DNA from: Owenweeksia sp.
GTDB taxonomy: Bacteria; Bacteroidota; Bacteroidia; Flavobacteriales; Schleiferiaceae
Direction: 5' to 3'
Length of the DNA: 54,852 nucleotides
Assembly (NCBI GenBank): GCA_028277105.1
Contig: JANQHO010000161.1
Coordinates: forward strand, 1-54,852
Within the stretch, counting starts at the first letter, position 1; every line of letters begins with the position of its first letter. Under the pieces are notes generated by a model. The model was not told the origin of the DNA. It was given only the letters and a program-made list of their open reading frames with translations, and searched no databases. Of this stretch, positions 1 through 8,179 are shown one piece after another. Both the position numbers and the translations under genes were made by a program.

Positions 1-1101
1 TCCGATTATGCTAGTCAAAGAATCCCACATACTGGTAGCCGTGTTAAAGGCCTCTATCTTCAAGTAGGTAACTTGCGATCCGTGCATATGGTAATAGAAA
101 CTCAACTGTGGAACCGTTAAACCGGATATATCATAAGCAGGAGAAGTTAATGTTGCCATATCTCCGGTAGATCCGTTGGAAGCCTCTACAAAAATGTAGG
201 TTCCGCCCGAAGTTCCCAAAGTATTATCTACCGTTGGGCCGGTTGCGGAAGAGGGAGTTCCTCCCTGATCAACTCTCCAACTGTAGGTAGTAGCAGCCGT
301 TTGGTTCCAGCAATCAGGTATACCCGATGTGGTGGTTTCGAGATCTTCTGTAACCGGGGTACTTATCGGATTGCATAGTGTGGTAAAAGTAAAAGGACCT
401 ATCCAGGCACTAACATTACCTACCCCGCAACTATCTCTTACGTAAAAATCGTAATCCATTTGAGCTGATAAGCTGCTGATAGTAAGAGTGTCATTGGTAG
501 CATTAACTAATGTTCCGGTTCCCCCTCCCCGAATAAAGCCATCGAGACCGTATTCTACGTTCCAGTCTGTAGCTCCACCGCTTGTCCAGTAAACATCGGC
601 TGAAGTAGTAGTAATATTCGTAGCTCCTAATGCCGAAGGGTCCGGGCAGGCTGGAGGAGGTGTAAAAGTGAATTCAAAATCAAATCCGCTGGTTGACCAG
701 CGATCATCCCATTCTAAAAAATAGGTTGTTCCATTGGTGACAGGCACACCTGTAACTTCTGAACTATAGCCTGAGGTATTACAGGCATCATCATTAGATG
801 CAATTTGATTTAGAGAACCGCAAGATCCATCATAAACCCACAAGCGGGTATCGGTATCACCCGGGTCGGCACAGGCAGAAACATCTATGGTCCCGTCTGC
901 GGTAGCGGTATATGAATACCAATTGGCATTGGTGGCGCCACCACAATTGTTACAGCCTCCTCCGGTAGTCGGGCCAGGAGCGGTATATGGGCCGGAACCC
1001 GTTATTACCGTAGCTGTGGCACATGTGTTTTGCGAATAAACAATTTGATAGGAGAATAGCAGTGTAAGCAGTACTCCTACTAAATGTAGTTTTCTTTTCA
1101 T
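1..1101 (-). CDS. Secreted adhesin-like protein with fibronectin III and MAM-like domains (3' part outside the window)
   Basis: Reading leftward from an ATG at 1101, the frame stays open for 367 codons and runs off the window edge, so the C-terminus is missing. Residues 1-24 form a signal peptide (MKRKLHLVGVLLTLLFSYQ, cleaved near YSQ). Next comes a cysteine-containing beta domain (about 25-150) with a GDTDTRLWVYDGSCG-type segment as seen in Bacteroidota pre-peptidase or CUB-like modules. A fibronectin type III module (about 153-245) follows, containing SALGATNITTTSADVYW. The last part resembles a MAM/jellyroll domain (TSPAYDISGLTVPQLSFYYHMHG). Such proteins are usually T9SS cargo displayed on the cell surface, but the sorting tail would lie outside the window. 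Substrate or partner is unknown. Confidence 0.8.
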   Translation of the reverse strand, partial: MKRKLHLVGVLLTLLFSYQIVYSQNTCATATVITGSGPYTAPGPTTGGGCNNCGGATNANWYSYTATADGTIDVSACADPGDTDTRLWVYDGSCGSLNQIASNDDACNTSGYSSEVTGVPVTNGTTYFLEWDDRWSTSGFDFEFTFTPPPACPDPSALGATNITTTSADVYWTSGGATDWNVEYGLDGFIRGGGTGTLVNATNDTLTISSLSAQMDYDFYVRDSCGVGNVSAWIGPFTFTTLCNPISTPVTEDLETTTSGIPDCWNQTAATTYSWRVDQGGTPSSATGPTVDNTLGTSGGTYIFVEASNGSTGDMATLTSPAYDISGLTVPQLSFYYHMHGSQVTYLKIEAFNTATSMWDSLTSIIG

Positions 1102-1235
1102 CATAAGTAGTTTATTACGTTATCGTTTCCCTAAAGTGAGGAGAAATTTAATATTTAATTACCACTCCCAAAAAAGTTTTGTTGAAAAAATGTTGGTAAA
1201 ACCCCTTATTATGTTGTAAACCAGAAGTCTTTATT

Positions 1236-1826
1236 TTACTTTCTTACTGTCCAGGGCTTGTAAGATTCTTCGTATTCTGGTCTGTTTTGGTCTATTTTCG
1301 ACAAAGGGTTACATTCCCTTAACGTATCAAAACACTCTTGGGGGAGTTTTTGATAGAGTTTTGTACCCTCTGTTTTCCAGGCGATCATTTCATCGCTGAT
1401 CTGTTTTATGATTTTTGCCGGATTGCCTACCACCAAGCTACGGGGAGGGATTATTGTTTCAGCTTTAATAAAGGACAAAGCTCCTACAATGGATTCTTCA
1501 CCTAATTCTACATTATCCATAAGTACAGCATTCATACCCACCAAACAATTCCGGCCAATATTAGCTCCGTGTACTACTGCTCCATGCCCGATATGAGCCG
1601 ATTCCCTTAATGTAATAGAAACTCCCGGAAACATGTGAATAACACAGTTCTCCTGGACATTACAGCCATCTTCGATCGTGATCCTGCCCCAATCACCGCG
1701 TATAGCTGCTCCCGGGCCAACGTATACGTCTTTTCCTATAATAACATCTCCTATTATCGAGGCGGTTTGGTGAATAAAAGAGCTCGGATGAATAACGGGC
1801 TTTATGCCCTTGAATTCGTATATCAT
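1236..1826 (-). CDS. paaY: PaaY-like hexapeptide-repeat thioesterase / gamma-carbonic-anhydrase fold protein
   Basis: This 196-residue protein is a left-handed beta-helix built of hexapeptide repeats (GDVIIGKDVYVGPGAAIRGD, then GANIGRNCLVGMNAVLMDN). It follows E. coli PaaY closely from the N-terminal MIYEFKGIKPVI to the C-terminal EM-AWKTEGTKLYQ segment. PaaY hydrolyses CoA esters of dead-end ring intermediates in phenylacetate catabolism, which protects the CoA pool. Histidines at HMFPG, HIGHGAVVHG match the metal ligands of the gamma-carbonic-anhydrase fold. It is the last gene of the leftward paa cluster, 21 bp after the preceding stop. The cluster context favours PaaY over a general carbonic anhydrase homologue. 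Confidence 0.85.
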   Translation of the reverse strand: MIYEFKGIKPVIHPSSFIHQTASIIGDVIIGKDVYVGPGAAIRGDWGRITIEDGCNVQENCVIHMFPGVSITLRESAHIGHGAVVHGANIGRNCLVGMNAVLMDNVELGEESIVGALSFIKAETIIPPRSLVVGNPAKIIKQISDEMIAWKTEGTKLYQKLPQECFDTLRECNPLSKIDQNRPEYEESYKPWTVRK

Positions 1827-1847
1827 TGTTTTATTGGGCTTTAAAGG

Positions 1848-3167
1848 TTACAAAGATCGAAAACCCAGTTTATCGTGCTCATCGAGATAGTAAAGCTGCT
1901 TTTGAAATATTTTCAGTTCCTTGGCGAACAGAGCAACCTCAACGGGGTTTTGGACTTGCCAGCTTTCGCTGATTTTACTGATGTATACCATACCACTCTT
2001 TTCCTGGTACTGATATAATTCTTCCGTTGCAAGATCCTGAATGATCAAGGGATCTCTCCTCTTCTTGGGAAAGGAATAGGTTTTTTGGCCAATGGGGTTA
2101 AATCCTAAATCGTAAAAGAACACTTTCTCATGTTGATGATCAAAAACACAAATGGTATCTCTCTTTTTATAAAGAGGATAAGGTATCCATTTAGCATATA
2201 AATGCTGGTAGGTTCTCAGCTCTACATCGCGTTCAAACATTCTCCTGACATCGTAATAACCATTAAGGTCAAACTGTTGTTCTATTTCAATACACACGGC
2301 CAGGTAATCCTGGAAAGCATCCTGGGCAGCCCAATATCCCACGGTATCCAGAGTAGTGAAGATCACCCTCGGGGACTTGCCTTTTTCAAAACAGATATAA
2401 TCCACTCCCTTATTATGGTAAGGGGGATGCTGTACTGTTATTTCCGTTACATTCCCGGTTCTTACACCACTTACGGGAATTGAATATTCAACGGGCATAC
2501 TGTGACGCATGATCAACCTTTCCCCTAAAACCAACTCCAGGGGATCTATCCAGCTCTCGTACTGATGCAGGGGAAAAGGCTGATAGAAGTACACCTGAGT
2601 ATCGGTTACAAAGACCTGGTAAACACTGTCTTTGGAAAATAAGAAAAGGTTGTCCCTTACATCGCGTTCCAGCTTTCTATATTTAAGTGGTGTTTTTATG
2701 GCGTACTTTATATCTGCCTTGAAATCTGAGACCAACAGGGTTTTCCCCGAGAGGAGAACAAGACCCTTACTCCACATATCAAAATCAGTAATGCGCAGGG
2801 TATCCACCGCCTTGACTGACCGTCCCAAGACCTCTGCCTCCTGCAGAATCATACTGTGGCTTACCAAGGGTATCGTCTTTGTTAAAGGCAAAGTATCCTG
2901 CACCTCCCAGTCTACTGAAAAAGAATATACATAATAGCCGGGTGCCCTCACTTCAAAATCAAAACCGTATGCCGGAATAAGAGTGAAAGTGCCACTATCC
3001 GAGACTTCCAGGAGCTTTTCTCCGTTTGGGCTGCTATAAACGGCCGCTGTATTGACTAGCCTTTGGGTATTATTATCAATTACAACCGCACGGTACTTTT
3101 TTACCTCCTGGGCCCAGGTTCCTCCAGCTAATAAGAACAACAAAAAGAAAAAAGCAGCATTTTTCAT
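1848..3167 (-). CDS. Secreted protein with N-terminal carboxypeptidase-regulatory-like domain, function unknown
   Basis: The 439-residue product begins with a clear signal peptide (MKNAAFFFLLFLLAGGTWAQ). Residues 20-95 look like a carboxypeptidase D regulatory-like beta-sandwich (YRAVVIDNNTQRLVNTAAVYS, FEVRAPGYYVYSF), a module common in Bacteroidota envelope proteins. Residues 100-439 are beta-rich with many aromatic residues and could be a propeller-like fold; no family is recognised. It lacks a T9SS tail. It lies between paaJ and paaY in the same orientation, 59 bp after paaJ and 21 bp before paaY, so it is probably co-transcribed with them, but nothing in the sequence links it to phenylacetate. 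Confidence 0.75.
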   Translation of the reverse strand: MKNAAFFFLLFLLAGGTWAQEVKKYRAVVIDNNTQRLVNTAAVYSSPNGEKLLEVSDSGTFTLIPAYGFDFEVRAPGYYVYSFSVDWEVQDTLPLTKTIPLVSHSMILQEAEVLGRSVKAVDTLRITDFDMWSKGLVLLSGKTLLVSDFKADIKYAIKTPLKYRKLERDVRDNLFLFSKDSVYQVFVTDTQVYFYQPFPLHQYESWIDPLELVLGERLIMRHSMPVEYSIPVSGVRTGNVTEITVQHPPYHNKGVDYICFEKGKSPRVIFTTLDTVGYWAAQDAFQDYLAVCIEIEQQFDLNGYYDVRRMFERDVELRTYQHLYAKWIPYPLYKKRDTICVFDHQHEKVFFYDLGFNPIGQKTYSFPKKRRDPLIIQDLATEELYQYQEKSGMVYISKISESWQVQNPVEVALFAKELKIFQKQLYYLDEHDKLGFRSL

Positions 3168-3226
3168 TGGTCTAATCTATTTGACCATCCAGGTATAAAT
3201 GTGTTGCTTCCCCTGGCTTAAAATAT

Positions 3227-4435
3227 CTAAGCTCTTTCTAAGATCATAGCATATCCCTGACCTACCCCAATACACATAGTACAAAGAGCGTATCTCTTTC
3301 CAGTTTCCTGTAGCTGCAGAGCAGCCGTTTGGATCAATCTCGCTCCGGTCATGCCCAAAGGATGCCCAATGGCAATCGCTCCACCATTGGGATTTATCCG
3401 TTCATCCTTGTCCTCCAGCCCCATTTTGCGGGTACAGGCCAGAACCTGGGCGGCAAAAGCTTCATTGACCTCTATGATGTCCATGTCATTGAGGGTAAGC
3501 CCCGCCCTTTTCAGAGCCTTGTCCGTTGCGTAAACCGGACCTATTCCCATTATCCGTGGCTCTACCCCGGCAACACCCATAGAAACAACCCTGGCCAATG
3601 GGTTTAAATTATTTTTTTTGACTCCTTCGTCTGATGCTGCTAAAAGGGCTGCTGCTCCATCATTTAGGCCGGAAGCGTTGCCAGCAGTAACACTCCCTTC
3701 CTTCTTAAAAGCCGCCCTTAGCTTAGACAAAATTTCGGGAGTAGTACCCGGTTTGATAAACTCATCTTTATCAAATATGACAGGTTCTGACTTGCGCTGA
3801 GGAATTTCTACCGGGATTATTTCTTTGGCCAAACGCCCGTTATTGCGAGCTTCAGTGGCTTTCATCTGGCTTTGGTAAGCAAAGGCGTCCTGGTCTTCGC
3901 GGCTGATATTGTAGATCTCTACCAGATTTTCTGCCGTCTCTCCCATGGCATCGGTGCCATAGCGCTCAAACATTTTGGGATTCACAAAGCGCCAGCCAAA
4001 GCTTGAATCATACATTTTGGAATCTGTACCATAGGCTTTAGAGGGTTTGCTCATCACGTAAGGGGCCCTGGTCATATTCTCCACACCTCCGGAAATAAAC
4101 AGATCACCGTCACCGTTGCGCACTGCCCTGAATGCATGAGCGGTAGCTGACATTCCCGAAGCACAAAGACGGTTGACCGTTTCTCCCGGAACGGAAAAAG
4201 GCAAGCCAGCTAAAAGCAAAGCCATACGGGCTACATTGCGGTTGTCTTCCCCTGCCTGATTAGCACAACCTATTATCACATCATCTATCTTCTCCTGATC
4301 CAGACCGGGGTGCCGTTCCACCAGTTTTTGAATAACGTGGGCGACAAGATCATCCGTTCTGAATGCGGCAAGGGTACCGCCAAAATTTCCTATAGGCGTT
4401 CGTATCCCGTCTACTATGTAAGCTTCTTTCATCAT
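3227..4435 (-). CDS. paaJ: Beta-ketoadipyl-CoA thiolase (3-oxoadipyl-CoA / 3-oxo-5,6-dehydrosuberyl-CoA thiolase)
   Basis: This 402-residue thiolase II enzyme cleaves 3-oxoadipyl-CoA, and in the paa pathway also 3-oxo-5,6-dehydrosuberyl-CoA, releasing acetyl-CoA. The three catalytic sites are visible: C91 in NRLCASG, H358 in GHPLG, and C388 in CIGVGQG. N-terminal [13 protein letters not shown] and the FVNPKM insertion match the PcaF/PaaJ branch rather than AtoB. Two ATG codons open the frame (4435 and 4432); either could start it. It sits downstream of paaI, 48 bp away, in the leftward paa operon. Confidence 0.9.
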   Translation of the reverse strand: MMKEAYIVDGIRTPIGNFGGTLAAFRTDDLVAHVIQKLVERHPGLDQEKIDDVIIGCANQAGEDNRNVARMALLLAGLPFSVPGETVNRLCASGMSATAHAFRAVRNGDGDLFISGGVENMTRAPYVMSKPSKAYGTDSKMYDSSFGWRFVNPKMFERYGTDAMGETAENLVEIYNISREDQDAFAYQSQMKATEARNNGRLAKEIIPVEIPQRKSEPVIFDKDEFIKPGTTPEILSKLRAAFKKEGSVTAGNASGLNDGAAALLAASDEGVKKNNLNPLARVVSMGVAGVEPRIMGIGPVYATDKALKRAGLTLNDMDIIEVNEAFAAQVLACTRKMGLEDKDERINPNGGAIAIGHPLGMTGARLIQTAALQLQETGKRYALCTMCIGVGQGYAMILERA

Positions 4436-4483
4436 TTAGCATTGAAGATTTCAAATTGACAAATATTAATTTTCAGTATCTGT

Positions 4484-4891
4484 TTACCACTCTTTACTGG
4501 TGCGATAAACTGTTCCTTTAAAAAGAGCAACCAACTCCTGATCCTGATTGGTGATTCTCACTTCGTAAATACCCGTTTTGTTGGTTTGTGATAATTCCCT
4601 GGCCTCAGCGGTGATCACATCACCTGCTCTTAAGGGCTTAATGTGCGAAATAGAGGTTTCTATACTCACCGATTGAACCCCGTAACCATTGCTGGCGAAA
4701 GCCAAGGCACTATCTGCCAAGGAATAAGTGATACCTCCATGAGCTATCGCAAAACCGTTGGTCATCTCTTTTCTCAGTTGCATCTTAAGCCGGCAATAAC
4801 CCGGCTTCTCTTCCAACCGCTCTATCCCCAGCCATTTGCTGAAAGCGTCATTGTTATACATCAGATCAACTATCTGTTGAGCTGTTTTCAT
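4484..4891 (-). CDS. paaI: Hydroxyphenylacetyl-CoA thioesterase
   Basis: A 135-residue hotdog-fold thioesterase of the PaaI family. The signature HGG (H51-G53) followed by LADSALA with D60 matches the catalytic Asp and the CoA-facing loop of PaaI enzymes. The enzyme is thought to hydrolyse stalled hydroxyphenylacetyl-CoA and related ring-CoA esters. Its ATG overlaps the stop of the preceding unknown gene by 4 bp (ATGA), which indicates translational coupling. Length is typical for the family. Confidence 0.9.
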   Translation of the reverse strand: MKTAQQIVDLMYNNDAFSKWLGIERLEEKPGYCRLKMQLRKEMTNGFAIAHGGITYSLADSALAFASNGYGVQSVSIETSISHIKPLRAGDVITAEARELSQTNKTGIYEVRITNQDQELVALFKGTVYRTSKEW

Positions 4892-5388
4892 GATTTCCTT
4901 TCTTCTATGGAGGCCGCTGCCGAACGTTCAATCATGGATATGATAGTATCCAGAACGATGCTAAAGTTGTGCCTGTCTGTAATCTTTTCTTCGGATAACT
5001 GGGACTTAAAGAGTGCCCGATTGCGCAGATCTTCAAAAACGACCGGGCTATCTGCAATTTCTTTTATCCCTTCCGAATTGAGTTGATCCGCTTGAGCCAT
5101 TTCTTCATAGTTGTCTACTTTTTCACGTATCACCTCATCAGCCATCTGATGGGACACCATCTCTACGGGTATGCCTGCCGCAATAAAAGCATTAATGAGA
5201 ATGACGGCAGAGTCTACCAAAGCCTCGTGTTCCTCTTCGGTAAAATCATCTGCCAGATTGGTAAGATATCCCATCATTACCGGTTGATCTTCCAATACCT
5301 GCACTATTAACTTGCCTTGCTCTTCTGCTTTCATAGCCTCATAGTCCGCTATAGCTTCAGCAACGAAATCTTTATTGGGATGTTTCAT
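4888..5388 (-). CDS. Uncharacterised 166-residue acidic helical protein of the paa operon
   Basis: The product is soluble, acidic and predicted mostly helical, without a signal peptide, membrane segment or recognised motif (no cysteines). It begins MKHPNKDFVAEAIADYEAMK and contains an EEEHEALVDSAVIL helix. I do not recognise the family. Its 4-bp overlap with paaI, and its position 34 bp downstream of a ferredoxin that itself overlaps paaH, place it firmly inside the phenylacetate operon, so a role in stability or assembly of the ring-degradation enzymes is possible. That is inference from position only. Confidence 0.8.
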   Translation of the reverse strand: MKHPNKDFVAEAIADYEAMKAEEQGKLIVQVLEDQPVMMGYLTNLADDFTEEEHEALVDSAVILINAFIAAGIPVEMVSHQMADEVIREKVDNYEEMAQADQLNSEGIKEIADSPVVFEDLRNRALFKSQLSEEKITDRHNFSIVLDTIISMIERSAAASIEERKS

Positions 5389-5422
5389 TTTTCGATTAAA
5401 ACTGCAAAGTTATGAAAAGCAC

Positions 5423-5752
5423 TCAGGGCTTGTTCTGTCCCCAGAAACCAGAATACTTTTCCAATTCCAGGTTTCCCCAAACCCTACACTGGCAAGCTAA
5501 TCTCAGGCCTTTTCCTTCTGTATGTGGCGGAAAATTCAATCGCCATTTTTCTACTTTGGTTTTGGCACTTACCACTCCTTTTATCTCCAGGGCACAGGTA
5601 CCACAGGTTCCCATTCCTTTGCAATTGAAAAAATTAGCCTTGCCATTATACGGTGAAAGGTGGTGTTTCAGTAGCTCTTTGCGCAGGTTGCTTCCTTTTT
5701 CCGACTTAATAGTATTTCCTTTAAAGGATATGGTTACTTCATTATTGCTCAC
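5423..5752 (-). CDS. [2Fe-2S] ferredoxin embedded in the paa operon
   Basis: A 109-residue protein with C44-x5-C50-x2-C53 and C87 in RLACQCR, the cluster-binding pattern of adrenodoxin-spaced [2Fe-2S] ferredoxins. It would carry single electrons to an oxygenase or related enzyme. The frame opens with GTG (no in-frame ATG is available) and overlaps the end of paaH by 11 bp, so translation is probably coupled. PaaE already contains its own ferredoxin domain, so this protein is an extra electron carrier whose partner is not evident; the PaaABC oxygenase is one candidate. Confidence 0.82.
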   Translation of the reverse strand: MSNNEVTISFKGNTIKSEKGSNLRKELLKHHLSPYNGKANFFNCKGMGTCGTCALEIKGVVSAKTKVEKWRLNFPPHTEGKGLRLACQCRVWGNLELEKYSGFWGQNKP

Positions 5753-6905
5753 CGTAAAAACTCTTTCCTTCCCGCGACATTTTTCTCAACAGAGGACTGC
5801 ATCGATAACGGTCTTCCAGGTATTCGTTGTGTAAGCGATCCAGCGTTTCCACACAATGCGTTATGCCATTTTCGTCTGCCCATTTCAAAAGCCCTTTGGG
5901 GTAATTAACTCCCTTGGTCATAGCCAGATCAATGTCATCCCTGCTAGCTATATTCAGATACAAAGCATCTGCTGCTTCATTGATCAACATAACTAAAATT
6001 CGCCACAGAATGTTTTCACCCAGTTCCCGGTCTCTATCAGGCCCAGGTTTTTCAGCTCCCTCTCTGTAATCGTAGAAGCCACGTCCGGTTTTACGACCCA
6101 GCCAACCGGCCTCTACCATTCTTTTTTGTGTGAAATTGGGTTTGTAGCGTGGGTCGTAATAGAATTCTTTAAATACCGATTCTGTAACGGCATAATTTAC
6201 ATCGTGACCAATAAAATCCATGAGGGTAAACGGTCCCATGCGAAAACCGCCCAGCTCGGTCATGGCCCAATCGATAGTGGCAGGCTCGGCCAGACCTTCT
6301 TCGTAAATCCTTACTGCTTCCCCGTAAAAAGGACGGGCCACCCTATTAACAATGAAGCCTGGAGTGTCTTTAGCCAAAACCGTAACTTTTCCCCAGCTAT
6401 CAATTAGCTCCCTGGCTTGCTCTACTATTTCAGCATTGGTGCTTACTGCAGGAATAATCTCTACCAGGGGCATTAAAGGTGCAGGATTGAAAAAATGAAT
6501 GCCTATTACCCGGCCTGCATCTTCAATTGCCGATCCGATAGAAGCAATAGAGAGGGAAGAAGTGTTGGACGCCAGAATGCAATCGTCCGGGGCTATTTCC
6601 GAAAGGTTTTTGAAAAGCTCTTTTTTGATCTCGAGATTTTCTATAATAGCCTCGATGATCAGTCCACAATCATCGAAGTGGTTTAAGGAAGAGGTATAAT
6701 CTATGCGGTTTACTATTTCGCGGTCTTGCCCTGTTTTTAATCTTCCTTTTTCTACCAAACGGGCCAAGATTTTTTCATGCCCTTGCCTGGCCTTCTCTAT
6801 AGCCGTACGGCTGTTGTCGCACAATACTACTCTATGACCATTCTGAGCCGCTATCTGGGCTATGCCTGAGCCCATTGCTCCAGCTCCTATTATTCCTATT
6901 TTCAT
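5742..6905 (-). CDS. paaH: 3-hydroxyadipyl-CoA dehydrogenase
   Basis: This 387-residue NAD-dependent 3-hydroxyacyl-CoA dehydrogenase oxidises 3-hydroxyadipyl-CoA to 3-oxoadipyl-CoA, the substrate of PaaJ. The Rossmann motif GAGAMGSG lies at residues 7-14. Catalytic-site residues are visible as S116 in SNTSSL, H137 in IHFFNP and N187 in PGFIVNR. The protein has an N-terminal NAD domain followed by two C-terminal helical dehydrogenase domains; it is shorter than E. coli PaaH (about 475 residues), mainly in the second C-terminal domain. It starts with ATG at 6905, just left of the inverted repeat that flanks the four-helix-bundle gene. Confidence 0.88.
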   Translation of the reverse strand: MKIGIIGAGAMGSGIAQIAAQNGHRVVLCDNSRTAIEKARQGHEKILARLVEKGRLKTGQDREIVNRIDYTSSLNHFDDCGLIIEAIIENLEIKKELFKNLSEIAPDDCILASNTSSLSIASIGSAIEDAGRVIGIHFFNPAPLMPLVEIIPAVSTNAEIVEQARELIDSWGKVTVLAKDTPGFIVNRVARPFYGEAVRIYEEGLAEPATIDWAMTELGGFRMGPFTLMDFIGHDVNYAVTESVFKEFYYDPRYKPNFTQKRMVEAGWLGRKTGRGFYDYREGAEKPGPDRDRELGENILWRILVMLINEAADALYLNIASRDDIDLAMTKGVNYPKGLLKWADENGITHCVETLDRLHNEYLEDRYRCSPLLRKMSREGKSFYGEQ

Positions 6906-6920
6906 GATAGTTGATTCGTT

Positions 6921-6939
6921 AAATTGTTAATTGGTTAAC
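6921..6939. repeat. Left inverted repeat flanking the four-helix-bundle gene
   Basis: The forward sequence AAATTGTTAATTGGTTAAC matches the reverse complement of 7328-7347 (AAATTAGTTAATTGGTTGAA), with GTTAATTGGTT (6926-6936) shared exactly with 7331-7341. The pair brackets the gene at 6956-7327. Confidence 0.6.
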
Positions 6940-6955
6940 TTGTGGATTGATTGCA

Positions 6956-7327
6956 TTAATGCGTTTCTGTTTTTCTTTTCTTTAAGTAAGAGATATAGCC
7001 ATTGATCAATCTTAGCACTTCTCCATGTAATGCTTTAAGCTTTATAAAGTCATCATTAATCAAATATTTACAATCTTGTGCTGTAGTTAAATGATCCAAT
7101 GTCTCTTCAAGAGATCCTCTTGCCTGCCTACAAAACTGGATATTTTCCTGGTAGTGAAACCTCCCATGACCCTCTGCAATATTGGCTGTGACACTTCTAG
7201 AAGATCTGATAAGCTGAGAGGTAAGAAGAAATTTTTCTTCTACGGGAAAGCTTTTGACTAATTCAAAGATTTGATTTCTTAAGTTTCTCGCCTCTTTCCA
7301 GCAATCGAGATCAGTAAAAGTTTTCAT
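6956..7327 (-). CDS. Four-helix bundle protein (23S rRNA intervening-sequence protein family)
   Basis: The 123-residue product has both hallmarks of the four-helix-bundle/IVP family (TIGR02436-like): an N-terminal DLDCWKEARNL segment and RSSRSVTANIAEGHGR with NIAEG at 49-53. Members occur inside rRNA intervening sequences and, often in Bacteroidota, as scattered single genes; their biochemical role is not established. I place the start at ATG 7327; the longer frame would need a TTG at 7336 inside the flanking repeat. The gene separates paaG from paaH in the same orientation and is bracketed by inverted repeats, so it looks like a later insertion that preserved operon direction. Confidence 0.85.
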   Translation of the reverse strand: MKTFTDLDCWKEARNLRNQIFELVKSFPVEEKFLLTSQLIRSSRSVTANIAEGHGRFHYQENIQFCRQARGSLEETLDHLTTAQDCKYLINDDFIKLKALHGEVLRLINGYISYLKKRKTETH

Positions 7328-7347
7328 TTCAACCAATTAACTAATTT
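7328..7347. repeat. Right inverted repeat flanking the four-helix-bundle gene
   Basis: TTCAACCAATTAACTAATTT here is the inverted partner of 6921-6939, with an exact 11-bp core AACCAATTAAC at 7331-7341. It lies between the start of the four-helix-bundle gene and the stop of paaG. Confidence 0.6.
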
Positions 7348-8127
7348 CTAATCTCCCTTAAAAACAGGTTTCCGCTTCTCTAAAAAAGCTTTAACCCCCT
7401 CTTCATAATCATGGGTTTGCCCGGCTAAAGACTGGTATTTGTCTTCTTCTTTTAGCTGTTGATCCAGGCGATTAAGATAAGTTTGGTTGAGTAGTTTTTT
7501 GGTATAGGCCAGAGCTTTGGTAGGCATCTGGCTCAGTGTTTTTGCTATTTTGAAGGATTCTTCGGCAAAAACCTCATCTTCAAAAACCTTATAGAGCATC
7601 CCCATACGTTCAGCTTCAGCAGAGGTCACTTTATCACCCAACATCATCAAGGCCGATGCTTTTTGAAGACCGATCAGCCTGGGTAAAGTGTAGGTGCCCC
7701 CGCTATCAGGGATCAGGCCAATTTTGGAGAACGCCTGAATAAAAGAAGCCGAATGAGCAGCCACTACCACGTCCCCGGCAAAAGCAATATTAGCTCCTGC
7801 CCCGGCAGCTACTCCATTTACCGCACATACAATGGGTTTTTCCAATTCCCGCATTTGGGTGATGATGGGATTGTAGTGCTCACTAACTATCTTACTTAAT
7901 TCCGGGCCTTGAGGGTCTATGGCTTCCTGCAGGTCCTGCCCGGCACAAAAGGCCTTCCCCGAACCCGTTACATAAACACAGCGTATCTCAGAACTTAAAG
8001 AAGCTTGTTGGAGTTGCTCCTGAAAGGCCAGAGCCATTTCGCGCACAAAACTGTTGTATTTATCAGGGCGATTAAAGGTGATCTTTAATACTCCTTCCCT
8101 TTTTTCGGAAATAATGAATTCGGACAT
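7348..8127 (-). CDS. paaG: Ring-1,2-epoxyphenylacetyl-CoA isomerase (oxepin-CoA forming), crotonase family
   Basis: A 259-residue crotonase-fold enzyme that follows E. coli PaaG throughout (NRPDKYNSF, GKAFCAGQDL, CAVNGVAAGAGANIA, REL-type C-terminus with EGVKAFLEKRKPVF). D141 in GLIPDSGGT corresponds to the catalytic Asp of PaaG; the hydratase PaaF would carry a different pair of acidic residues, so PaaG is preferred. It isomerises ring-1,2-epoxyphenylacetyl-CoA to oxepin-CoA and also shifts the double bond in dehydroadipyl-CoA. It is the only crotonase in the window; PaaF must be encoded elsewhere or replaced. Confidence 0.88.
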   Translation of the reverse strand: MSEFIISEKREGVLKITFNRPDKYNSFVREMALAFQEQLQQASLSSEIRCVYVTGSGKAFCAGQDLQEAIDPQGPELSKIVSEHYNPIITQMRELEKPIVCAVNGVAAGAGANIAFAGDVVVAAHSASFIQAFSKIGLIPDSGGTYTLPRLIGLQKASALMMLGDKVTSAEAERMGMLYKVFEDEVFAEESFKIAKTLSQMPTKALAYTKKLLNQTYLNRLDQQLKEEDKYQSLAGQTHDYEEGVKAFLEKRKPVFKGD

Positions 8128-8179
8128 AAATATTAAATATGGTTTTGCCTCAAATTTATGAACCTAATCCTGTTTGGTG

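Noticed and set aside
6956..7327. Four-helix-bundle gene as evidence of an rRNA intervening sequence
   Set aside because: No rRNA sequence surrounds it; the family also occurs as isolated genes.
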